From an uncultured Pseudomonadota bacterium (GTDB taxonomy: Bacteria; Pseudomonadota; Gammaproteobacteria; Steroidobacterales; Steroidobacteraceae): a DNA stretch of 64,000 bases. Positions 1 through 7,283 of the stretch are shown in pieces. How positions within the stretch are numbered: the stretch's first letter is position 1; every line of letters begins with the position of its first letter. Below the pieces are notes generated by a model that did no database searches, had not been told where the DNA came from, and was given only the letters and a program-made list of their open reading frames with translations. Location of the stretch: positions 62,001 to 126,000 of the forward strand of contig CAISEB010000023.1 in assembly GCA_903884235.1 (NCBI GenBank), in the 5' to 3' direction. A program made the translations under genes and the position numbers.

Positions 1-761
1 CAGGGAATCGTGCGTCGGGCGACGACCCGCCAGCGGGCGCCGTGCAGCCGCTCGTGGAAGCGAGCCGGGGGCTCGGACAGCGTGCGGGCGAGATGGTCGC
101 CGGCGCGCAGGAGTTCCGACTCGGCACGGCGCCCGCGCTGCTCCGGCGTCCCGCGCAGTCGCAGGCGCGCCTGCCACGAGCGTCCCTTGCGCACGAGTGG
201 CGACCAGTCCCAGCCGAGCACCGCGAGCAGGTCCTCCGGCAGTGCGAGGTCCCGCCCGTCGAGTGCGCTGATTCCGATCTCCGCCGCGACCCCGCGCACA
301 GCGGTCAACACGAGGGTCATTTCGATCGTGGCGGTCCGCAGCACGGCGCGAGTGAGGATCCGCCGCCGCTCGTCGTCCAGTTCGAAGCTGAGCGCGCAGG
401 GAACATCGCCGCCAGAGCTGAACTGTCGTTCCGGCGCGAACGCCTCGATCTCCCGCAGCAGCTCCGCGGGGTCGCGACCGCTGGCGCGGAGCGTCGCCGC
501 AAGTCCCCCGCATTCAAGCGTCCGCACGAGCCGGTAGGTGCCACGCTCGAAACTGTCCAGCACAAGCGACTCACGGATGCTCGAGCCGTCACTGCGTGGC
601 GCCGCTGCCGTGCGCGGCTGGAATGCCAGTCGCCGGCGCGCGCGGTGGCTCGCCGCGAGGTCCGCGACGTGTCCGCGTCGTGCGAAGGGCTCTGCCAGCG
701 CGAGCATCTGGTGGTGGGTGAGCGGCGCACCCGCCGGGCCGGACTCGGCTGCCACGGCCAT
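1..761 (-). CDS. Hypothetical protein, partial; paralogue of the protein at 3160-4134
   Basis: Function unknown. The reading frame starts at ATG 761, overlaps the stop of the DUF2201 gene as ATGA, and runs off the left edge without a stop; about 253 residues are visible. It aligns over its visible length with the product of 3160-4134: both begin with a LTHH(Q/E)-x-LAL-x-EPF motif followed by ADLA(A/S)S, share a PEDLLAVLG-x-DW block in the second half, and share a basic ARW-x-V-x-x-R segment. In the paralogue that segment is followed by two membrane helices, so the missing C-terminus here probably holds the same anchor. It is the last visible gene of a MoxR/DUF2201 operon. The homology is read by eye. 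Confidence 0.75.
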   Translation of the reverse strand, partial: MAVAAESGPAGAPLTHHQMLALAEPFARRGHVADLAASHRARRRLAFQPRTAAAPRSDGSSIRESLVLDSFERGTYRLVRTLECGGLAATLRASGRDPAELLREIEAFAPERQFSSGGDVPCALSFELDDERRRILTRAVLRTATIEMTLVLTAVRGVAAEIGISALDGRDLALPEDLLAVLGWDWSPLVRKGRSWQARLRLRGTPEQRGRRAESELLRAGDHLARTLSEPPARFHERLHGARWRVVARRTIP

Positions 762-2074
762 CAGCACAGCTCCACGATGCGGCCGAACGGGGCGATCGCG
801 TGCCGCCGGGATTCCGGTACGGCCCACAGCACCGGCCAGCGAGGCCGGATGCGCGCCGGCCCATCGAGATCGGTCAGGACGACGACGATGTCCGGCCGGT
901 GCCGGCCGGCCTCCTCGAGCAGCGGCGTGAAGTCCGTGCCACCGCGGCCCTCGAACTCGATCGAGGCCAGGTCCGAATGTCCGGGCGAGTGGTGGGTCAC
1001 GCGCCGCACGCGATCGTCGCCGACGACCAGCACGAGCTCGGATTCGGTGCGGCGGGTGATGGCGTCGATCTCGCGCGCGAAGCGCGCCAACAGCTCATCG
1101 TCGATCGAGCCGGAGACGTCGACTATGACGACGAGCCGGGGTGCCGCGCGGGTGGCGCTGGTGCCGGGCTCCCACGGCATGCGACGGCCAGCGGCTCTGC
1201 CCTGGTTCGCGAGGTAGGAGCGCGAGGGTCGTGACCAGGACACGTCGCGCTTCGGCGCGAGCGTGCGCGCGAGCCGCGTGCGCAGCACCTGCTCCCACGG
1301 CGTCCGGGTGCGCGGCACGTCGGCGAGCAGCGTGCGCAGCATCGAGAACTCGGCGTCACCCGCGTGTGCACGGATGAGCCGCTCGCTCCACTCCCGCGTC
1401 TCCTCCGCTTCCGCCTCCGGTGCGCCGAGCGTGGCCTGGCTCGGGACGATGTCACGCTCCGAGCGCCCGGATGCGCGGATTCGCTCGGCCTGCTCCCCGC
1501 GGCTGCGGGCCGGCGACGGATCCCTCGCGGTCCCGCCCTTGCCGGCGCCCGGGCGGCCGGCGGAACGGCCATTGCGGCCGCCACGGTGCTGCTCCGCGAT
1601 CGTGCGGTACAGGCGCTCGACGTCCCATTCGAGCAGCGATTTCTCCACGGGCTCCTCGATGGCGAGCACCGTCCGCAGCAGGTGATCCAGCAGCAGCGCG
1701 TCCTTCGGAAGCTTCAGCCAGCCGAGGTGCGACAGCGTGCTGTTGACGATCGCATCGGCGCAGCGATTGAACAGCGCGAGGTCAACCGTGCCGAGGAGCG
1801 CCGCCAGTTCGTGGTACCGCTGCGCGTGCCGCAGGGCAACGTGCAGGACCTCGTGCGCGACCAGCCCGACCTGCTCGGGCAGCGGCAGCGACTCGAAGGA
1901 TGGCCTGTAGTACAGCGTCCGACCGTCCGTCGTGACGGCCGGGTCCGCCGCCGTGCCGACCACATCCTCGTGTCGTACCCAGAGCGCGAGTCCGCCCGTC
2001 GACGGCGCGAACTCGACCATGCGTTGTATCGCACGCGTGCCCCGATGCCCGGAGGGAAAGGACACCTCAGCCAT
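761..2074 (-). CDS. DUF2201-type putative metallopeptidase with VWA-like domain
   Basis: 437 residues. The N-terminal half is a putative zinc-metallopeptidase domain with a visible HExxH motif (H74, E75, H78) plus a further H83. A low-complexity Arg/Gly/Pro linker (about 163-205) leads to a VWA-like domain with a MIDAS-type DxSxS (D319, S321, S323) and a later GGTDFTP segment. This two-part layout is that of the DUF2201 family, usually encoded next to a MoxR-type AAA ATPase, as here (8 bp overlap with the upstream ATPase gene). In such pairs the ATPase is thought to act on the VWA partner, often in metal-centre insertion or complex assembly. The client here is unknown. Starts at ATG 2074; no signal peptide, so probably cytoplasmic. 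Confidence 0.85.
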   Translation of the reverse strand: MAEVSFPSGHRGTRAIQRMVEFAPSTGGLALWVRHEDVVGTAADPAVTTDGRTLYYRPSFESLPLPEQVGLVAHEVLHVALRHAQRYHELAALLGTVDLALFNRCADAIVNSTLSHLGWLKLPKDALLLDHLLRTVLAIEEPVEKSLLEWDVERLYRTIAEQHRGGRNGRSAGRPGAGKGGTARDPSPARSRGEQAERIRASGRSERDIVPSQATLGAPEAEAEETREWSERLIRAHAGDAEFSMLRTLLADVPRTRTPWEQVLRTRLARTLAPKRDVSWSRPSRSYLANQGRAAGRRMPWEPGTSATRAAPRLVVIVDVSGSIDDELLARFAREIDAITRRTESELVLVVGDDRVRRVTHHSPGHSDLASIEFEGRGGTDFTPLLEEAGRHRPDIVVVLTDLDGPARIRPRWPVLWAVPESRRHAIAPFGRIVELC

Positions 2075-3170
2075 CGAGTCCCTCGCGACGGCGGCGCTCC
2101 GTGTAGCGGCGGTACGCGGCGCTGTCGAGGATGACGAGCTCGAGGCCGGCCGCGAGCGCCTTCTGCATCAGCAGTTCCATCAGCAGCGTCTGGCCCTCCC
2201 GCGCCGGGAGTGGCGTCGGCGCATCCGGTAGCTGCTCGGCAATTTCGACCGCGCGCGCGAGCGCGGTGCCGTCGGTGCTCGCGCCGACGAGGCCGTAGAT
2301 CATGCCGTACAGGCCATCGAGCGTACGCGGCAGCAGCGCCGCCGTCTCCGTGCCCCGCGTGGCGGCAAGCAGTCGCAGCACGTCGGCGCCAGCCTGCAGG
2401 TCGCGGAGCACGCCGAAGAACTCCGCGGAATTCGCGGCGCCGATCCGGCCCTGGACGAACGAACGGCGTGCCGTCTCGGAGAGCCCGGACTTCAACACAT
2501 TGGACACGTCCTCCCACCCACGTGGACTGGCTCCGACGAGATGGTCATTCGCGAGCTGCGCCTGGGTGTCGTCGAGGCGGTCCGGCCTGACCCGCAGGTA
2601 TGCCATCACTTCCGGGGCGAACCCGTTGTCAATGCCGTACGCGAGGAACGCCTCGATGACCGTCTGCACGTTGAAGTGGAACATCCGGTCGGCGAGCGCC
2701 GTGCCCATGTCGTGGCACACGGCGCCGTGGAAGCTGGCATTGCCAGCCGCGATGATCTGCCAGCCCTCCGGCAGGCGATAGTGCCCGACGCGACGATCGA
2801 GGATGAGCGAATACGCAGAGATCTGCAGGCGCTGGTCTGCTGCGGTCAGCTCGTCCAGGAAGAGGATGCCGGCAGGCGAGTCAGTGCCGGGCAGGAACTC
2901 GGGTGGAAACCAGACGGTCTTCTGCTGCGCGTCGTCCGCATAGATCGCCCCACGCAGGTCGACCGGTTCGATCGTGGTCAGTCGCAGGTCGACCAGCGGG
3001 ACCCCGAAGTGCGCGGCGACCTGGCGCACGATGGACGACTTGCCGACGCCGCGCGTGCCCCAGAGCATCGTCGCGCGCCGGCGCAGGACGGGATCGGCGA
3101 ACTGCTCGATCAGCGCCGCCTTCGCGCCGGCGACCGAGATCGGCGGCAGGTTCATCGCATTAGCACTCAT
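2067..3170 (-). CDS. MoxR-family AAA+ ATPase
   Basis: 367 residues, an AAA_5/MoxR-like chaperone ATPase. Walker A is GTRGVGKS at about 38-45 and Walker B is ILFLDE ending at D106-E107; both are intact. MoxR ATPases work with VWA-domain partners to remodel or activate protein complexes. The next gene (761-2074) encodes such a partner and overlaps by 8 bp; the upstream gene (3160-4134) overlaps this start by 11 bp, so all four genes from 4134 to 1 look like one operon. The first ATG is used; a second Met at residue 6 is possible. The substrate cannot be told from sequence. Confidence 0.9.
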   Translation of the reverse strand: MSANAMNLPPISVAGAKAALIEQFADPVLRRRATMLWGTRGVGKSSIVRQVAAHFGVPLVDLRLTTIEPVDLRGAIYADDAQQKTVWFPPEFLPGTDSPAGILFLDELTAADQRLQISAYSLILDRRVGHYRLPEGWQIIAAGNASFHGAVCHDMGTALADRMFHFNVQTVIEAFLAYGIDNGFAPEVMAYLRVRPDRLDDTQAQLANDHLVGASPRGWEDVSNVLKSGLSETARRSFVQGRIGAANSAEFFGVLRDLQAGADVLRLLAATRGTETAALLPRTLDGLYGMIYGLVGASTDGTALARAVEIAEQLPDAPTPLPAREGQTLLMELLMQKALAAGLELVILDSAAYRRYTERRRREGLDG

Positions 3171-4134
3171 CCGGTTGCCCTTGGGTGTCGGTCACTCGCA
3201 GGACGGGCCACGCGCCCGCATTCGTTGTCCTCGGCAGCGGGGGCAGCTCCAGGCGTGGAACCTCGCGCAGCGAGAAGAACAGGATCATGAGGATCGGTGG
3301 CGAACTCATCAGCAGGACGCGCACGGTCGCATCGCCCGTGATGTCGATGCGCGTGCACGCGGCGCCGATGAGTATCAGGAGTGCCGCCGCCGCGAGCGGG
3401 AAGAGCCGCCGCATCGCGACGTGCCACCGCGCGCGGCGATGGGCGGCGTGGAAATGCTCGGCGGGCCCGGCGAACGTCGCGGACAGGTGGCGGGCGGCGA
3501 CCAGCATGCGCTCGCGTGTTCGGGTGTCCCTCGCCGCGCCGCGGCCACGCAGGCGGGCGGTGCCGGCCCAGCCCGTCCCGGACGGTCGCAGCAGGCCCCA
3601 GTCCCGCCCGAGCACGGCGAGCAGATCCTCCGGAACGGTCGCGCCGTCCTGCACGGAGCGGGTGAGCGAGACATCGGCTCGCATGCCGCGCACGGGATCG
3701 GCCTCGAGGGTCATGCGCCACTCGCCGACGTGAGCGACCGCTTCGGTGAGCGCCACCGTGCCATCGGGCGCCTCGACGCGACCGCTGAAGCCGACGCAAT
3801 ACCCGGGTCCCGCCTGGAATGGGTCCGCGATGGCGACGCTGCGCACGCGATCGAGCAGGGCCCCAGGCTCCTGCCCGTCTGCGACGAGCTCGATGGAGGG
3901 TCCGCCGGTCGCTGCCAAGTGCCGCTCGAGACGGAATGCGTTCGCGCCGCGACTGACGAGCACGAGCGTCTCGATGATCCGGCAGGGGCGCGAATCGCCG
4001 GCGTGCTCGACCGGGCGAAACACCAGCCGCCGATCGAGCCGCTGGCTCGAGGCGAGGTCGGCCTGGTAGCCGAGCCTCGAAAAGGGCTCGATCAGCGCCA
4101 GGATCTCGTGGTGCGTCAGGGGGTGCGACGACAT
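3160..4134 (-). CDS. Hypothetical membrane-anchored protein, first gene of the MoxR/DUF2201 operon
   Basis: 324 residues from ATG 4134, chosen because the paralogue at 1-761 starts at the matching position (LTHHEILAL near the N-terminus). About 240 soluble residues are followed by two hydrophobic segments (about 254-270 and 285-302), then a short Pro-rich tail. I do not recognise the soluble part. Paralogy with the gene at the other end of the operon suggests the two may form a heterodimer or act as alternative partners of the ATPase/VWA pair. The frame is open upstream of 4134 but reads as Arg/Gly/Ser-rich non-coding-like sequence. Confidence 0.75.
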   Translation of the reverse strand: MSSHPLTHHEILALIEPFSRLGYQADLASSQRLDRRLVFRPVEHAGDSRPCRIIETLVLVSRGANAFRLERHLAATGGPSIELVADGQEPGALLDRVRSVAIADPFQAGPGYCVGFSGRVEAPDGTVALTEAVAHVGEWRMTLEADPVRGMRADVSLTRSVQDGATVPEDLLAVLGRDWGLLRPSGTGWAGTARLRGRGAARDTRTRERMLVAARHLSATFAGPAEHFHAAHRRARWHVAMRRLFPLAAAALLILIGAACTRIDITGDATVRVLLMSSPPILMILFFSLREVPRLELPPLPRTTNAGAWPVLRVTDTQGQPDEC

Positions 4135-4252
4135 CAGGGCTCCGCAGCCGCTGCCGGTCGCGGCGCCAAATACCAGATATACCGGGTGCGCGCGGGGTCC
4201 GCCAGCGGGCCACGGGCCGGATCCGGCGCCGCCGCGCCGGCGACGGCCGGAA

Positions 4253-4987
4253 TCAGTTCGACGAGACCGCCCAGTCGCGGACGTCCTCGAGCGTGACGAT
4301 CTCACCCGGTCGCGTCGGATGGTGGTCGAGATCGACAAGCTTCGCGACCGCGCCGGTGAAGTCCTCGGCGCTGCTGCATTCCGTCGGGGTCACGATGCAC
4401 CGCAGCCCCGCACTCGTGGCCGCGAGCAGCCCGTTTCGCGTGTCTTCGAACGCGATTGCGGCGGACGCAGGCAGGTGCAGCTCGGCCAGCACCCACCGGT
4501 AGACCGCGGGATCCGGCTTCTTGAGCGGGACCTCGGCGGCGGTGCCGATCGCGGCGAACCATCCGATCGAGCTCGATCCGAGCGTGGCGGCGAGCAGCGC
4601 CAGGACGTTCTCGCGCGTCGTCGTCGTCGCGATGGCAAGCCGGAGCCCGGCCGCCCGTGCCTCGGCGAGCATGCGCGCGATGCCCGGCCTCAGTACGACA
4701 CCCCCGGACGCGACGTGGCGGACGTAGTGCGCGGTCTTGGCACGGTGTATCGGCTTCAGGCGCGCGTGCAACTCGTCGTCGGTCCCGTCCCAGCCGCGCA
4801 GGCGCGCGTAGTGCGTCATCCGCTCGACGCCACCGGCCACCGACAGCAGTCTCGAATACAGCGGCTCGTCCCAATGCCAGTCGAGCCCCGCCTCTGAGAA
4901 TGCAGTATTGAACGCAACGCGGTGACCATCCCGTTCGGTGTCCGCGAGCGTGCCGTCCACGTCGAACACGAGTGCCTCGAGCGTCAC
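4253..4987 (-). CDS. HAD-superfamily hydrolase, CbbY/beta-phosphoglucomutase-like
   Basis: 244 residues from GTG 4987, which overlaps the upstream gene's stop as GTGA. The HAD motif I FDVDGTL is at residues 8-14 (D9 nucleophile, D11 acid/base). Motif II is the IATTTT segment, the motif III lysine lies in LKKPDP, and motif IV is AFEDTRNG. The helical cap between motifs I and II and the KKPDP-x-VY signature place it with CbbY-type phosphatases, which dephosphorylate sugar phosphates such as xylulose 1,5-bisphosphate. No Calvin-cycle genes are nearby, so the substrate is open. The overlap with the iron-sulfur protein gene suggests co-translation. Confidence 0.85.
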   Translation of the reverse strand: MTLEALVFDVDGTLADTERDGHRVAFNTAFSEAGLDWHWDEPLYSRLLSVAGGVERMTHYARLRGWDGTDDELHARLKPIHRAKTAHYVRHVASGGVVLRPGIARMLAEARAAGLRLAIATTTTRENVLALLAATLGSSSIGWFAAIGTAAEVPLKKPDPAVYRWVLAELHLPASAAIAFEDTRNGLLAATSAGLRCIVTPTECSSAEDFTGAVAKLVDLDHHPTRPGEIVTLEDVRDWAVSSN

Positions 4988-6216
4988 GGGCCGGGCTCCT
5001 GCCGCTCGTCGGGTCCCGGCGTGAGTCCGTATGGCTCGACCAGGCGCCAGACGTGCGGGGGCACCATCGACTTCAGGCGCCTCGGCTGCTCGCGCCTGAG
5101 GTGGATCACGGTCTCGACGGCCTTCATGTCGACGCGCGTGCGCGCGAACTCGAGCCCACGCGGGCCGATGCGCGGCATCAGCCAGCCGACGACGCGTCGC
5201 AGCCAGCCGGGCATGCGGCGCAGCGGCAAGCCCCCCGCCGCGCGCTCGACGTTGGTCATGAATCCCTTGACGTGCGCCGTGCGCTTGCCCGCCGTGCCGG
5301 GTTCGGAAATCCTGACCTCGGAGCCGAGCAGCTCGAGCAGGCGGGCGCCACGGGCATTGCGCACCAGCAGCCACTGCTCGCCCTGGCCGCCCATGTAGCC
5401 CACGGTGATGTCCGCGAGCACGTTCGTGTAGTCCACGCACGTACGGCAGGTGAGCGGGAAGAAATCAGGCGGGAGCCGGGACAGCGGCAGTTGCAGAAAC
5501 GGGATCTCGCGGACCCGCCCATCGTCGAAACGCAGCTCGACGTGATAGTCGGCACGGAATTCGAGGTACGTGATGCGTGCCGGGTCGTCCGCCAGCAGCG
5601 CGAGGAACTCGTGGAAGCGCTCGGTGGTGGTGTTGTCCGAGCAGGGTGTGCCGATCACGTACAGGGCATCGAGGCCGAGCTCCCGCTCGAGCGCCCTGAG
5701 CGCGTACACCTGGCACGGGATGCCGATCACGGCGAGCCGGCGATGGCCACGGGCGATCGCCGGCTCCAGCAGCGACAGCAGTGGCGCATAGCCCATGCGC
5801 ATGCCGCGCGCCGACGCCATGTCCTCGGCGCGCGTGATGATCACGGGCTGGGGTCGCCAGCGATCCGCGGGGTCCGCGGTCATCGTCAGCACGGCGTCGA
5901 CCTGGCCGGTCTCGAGGAGGCGCTCGCCGATCCGGGTGGTGATCCCTGTCCACTGCGCGCCGGTGCTCGGGCGCACGAGGCTTGCTCGCAGCATCCGGTC
6001 GAAGGGGCCGAAGTGCAGCTCGTCCGGCCGCTCCGTGCTGCGAGCTCGGCCGTGCACGGCAACCTCGAGTCCCGGGTAATCCGGTGAGATGAACTGGCAC
6101 GCTCGGCCGCAGCGCTTGGGGTCCGAGGAGCGCGACAGCCCGCAGTCGGTGCACAGGTGTCGCTCGGGAGCCGGTCCGGGCGTCGGGGACCAGGGCGCGG
6201 TCGATTCGGGAGTCAC
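4984..6216 (-). CDS. Coenzyme F420 hydrogenase/dehydrogenase beta-subunit family protein, BciB/HCAR-like
   Basis: 410 residues from GTG 6216; an upstream ATG at 6255 is also possible. Near the N-terminus is a cysteine cluster CTDCGL...CGRACQF, and in the second half CRTCVDYTNVLADITVGYMG, as expected for two [4Fe-4S] clusters. The middle carries the family signature GIPCQVYALRALE, and a GGQGEQWLLVRNARG block follows the second cluster. Members include BciB (ferredoxin-dependent 8-vinyl reductase of chlorophyllides), 7-hydroxymethyl chlorophyll a reductase and F420-reducing subunits; the motif order here is closest to BciB. I see no other photosynthesis genes, so it may reduce another conjugated substrate using ferredoxin. 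It is translationally linked to the HAD phosphatase. Confidence 0.75.
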   Translation of the reverse strand: MTPESTAPWSPTPGPAPERHLCTDCGLSRSSDPKRCGRACQFISPDYPGLEVAVHGRARSTERPDELHFGPFDRMLRASLVRPSTGAQWTGITTRIGERLLETGQVDAVLTMTADPADRWRPQPVIITRAEDMASARGMRMGYAPLLSLLEPAIARGHRRLAVIGIPCQVYALRALERELGLDALYVIGTPCSDNTTTERFHEFLALLADDPARITYLEFRADYHVELRFDDGRVREIPFLQLPLSRLPPDFFPLTCRTCVDYTNVLADITVGYMGGQGEQWLLVRNARGARLLELLGSEVRISEPGTAGKRTAHVKGFMTNVERAAGGLPLRRMPGWLRRVVGWLMPRIGPRGLEFARTRVDMKAVETVIHLRREQPRRLKSMVPPHVWRLVEPYGLTPGPDERQEPGP

Positions 6217-6361
6217 GTCGGATTCGCGTCCTTTCGCGATACGGGTCCTGATCATAGGCGCAATCCACGATCCCGGGAGGGCGTGCCAGCGCATTCCCGC
6301 GCCGCCGGATCCGCTACGATCGCTCACGGAGGCGTTTACCCCGTGGGAGCCATGGCAGGCC

Positions 6362-7213
6362 ATGTCCGCGCTCTATAGGTCGGCTGCCGGAGAGGCGCGG
6401 GTCCGCGACCGCTACCGCGCCCTGCTCGATGCATGGCCCGTGCCTCGCGACGAGCGGGTGGTGGCGACGCGCGAGGGCGATACCTTCGTCGTGGTATCGG
6501 GCCCGGCCGGTGCCCCACCACTCGTGCTCCTGCATGGCAGCGGCAGCAATTCGGCGATGTGGACCGCGGAGATTGCCGCCTGGGCCCCGCACTTCAGAAT
6601 CTACGCGATAGACCTGATCGGGGACCCCGGCTTCAGCGCGCCGTCCCGGCCGCGGCTCGACTCCGGTGCCTATGGGCCCTGGCTCGCCGATGTTCTCGAC
6701 GGACTGTCGCTTGCCGCGGTATCGCTCGTCGGCACGTCGCTGGGAGGCTGGCTTGCGCTCGAATTCGCGATCCAGAATCCGCAGCGCGTGACGCGGCTCG
6801 TGCTCCTCGCGCCCGGGGGCGTCGGGCGGCAGCGGCCATCCTTCCTTTTCAGGGTCGTGCCGCTGCTGCTGCTCGGCGCCTGGGGCCGGAGCCGGGCGCT
6901 CGCGATCACCAGCGGTCCTGCTGGCGCCGACCCCGGCGGCGTCCGCTCGCGGTACCTCGATTTCCTGTCCGTCGTGCAGCAGGAGTTCCGACGCCGTATG
7001 GACCCGCTGCCCATCTTTGCGGACACGGCGCTCAGGCACCTCGGGATGCCCGTGCTGGCCTTGGTCGGCGCGCGTGACGTGATCCTCGACTCGGCCGAAA
7101 CCCAACGACGCTTGCGTGCGTGCGCAGCGCGAGCGGAGGTGGAGTCGATCGCCGAGGGGGGTCACGCCCTGTCGGGCTGTGCTGACAGAATCCTTCGGTT
7201 CCTTCGCAACTAG
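6362..7213 (+). CDS. Alpha/beta hydrolase
   Basis: 283 residues from ATG 6362 with GGCAGG just upstream. It has an alpha/beta hydrolase fold with an oxyanion-loop LLHGSGSN, nucleophile elbow GTSLGG, an acid in the LVGARDVI segment and a C-terminal histidine in the EGGHAL segment. There is no signal peptide. Divergent from the BciB-like gene, with about 145 bp between the two starts. The motifs give an esterase/hydrolase class only; the substrate is unknown. BchO-type proteins share the fold, but I see nothing specific to them. Confidence 0.85.
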   Translation: MSALYRSAAGEARVRDRYRALLDAWPVPRDERVVATREGDTFVVVSGPAGAPPLVLLHGSGSNSAMWTAEIAAWAPHFRIYAIDLIGDPGFSAPSRPRLDSGAYGPWLADVLDGLSLAAVSLVGTSLGGWLALEFAIQNPQRVTRLVLLAPGGVGRQRPSFLFRVVPLLLLGAWGRSRALAITSGPAGADPGGVRSRYLDFLSVVQQEFRRRMDPLPIFADTALRHLGMPVLALVGARDVILDSAETQRRLRACAARAEVESIAEGGHALSGCADRILRFLRN

Positions 7214-7226
7214 ACCGGTCCGCCAA

Positions 7227-7252
7227 CGGCATTGCGCGGTCGCGCGATGCCG
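7227..7252. terminator. Hairpin between convergent genes
   Basis: An inverted repeat with 11-bp arms (one G-T pair) around a GGTC loop lies 14 bp after the hydrolase stop and 31 bp from the stop of the convergent TonB receptor. It probably ends transcription from both sides. No T-tract follows. Confidence 0.5.
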
Positions 7253-7283
7253 GGGGGCGGCGACCGGGCACCCTCGGGCGACC

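Noticed and set aside
6362-7213. BchO-like function for the alpha/beta hydrolase beside the BciB-like gene
   Set aside because: Only general alpha/beta hydrolase motifs are visible and no bacteriochlorophyll genes are present.
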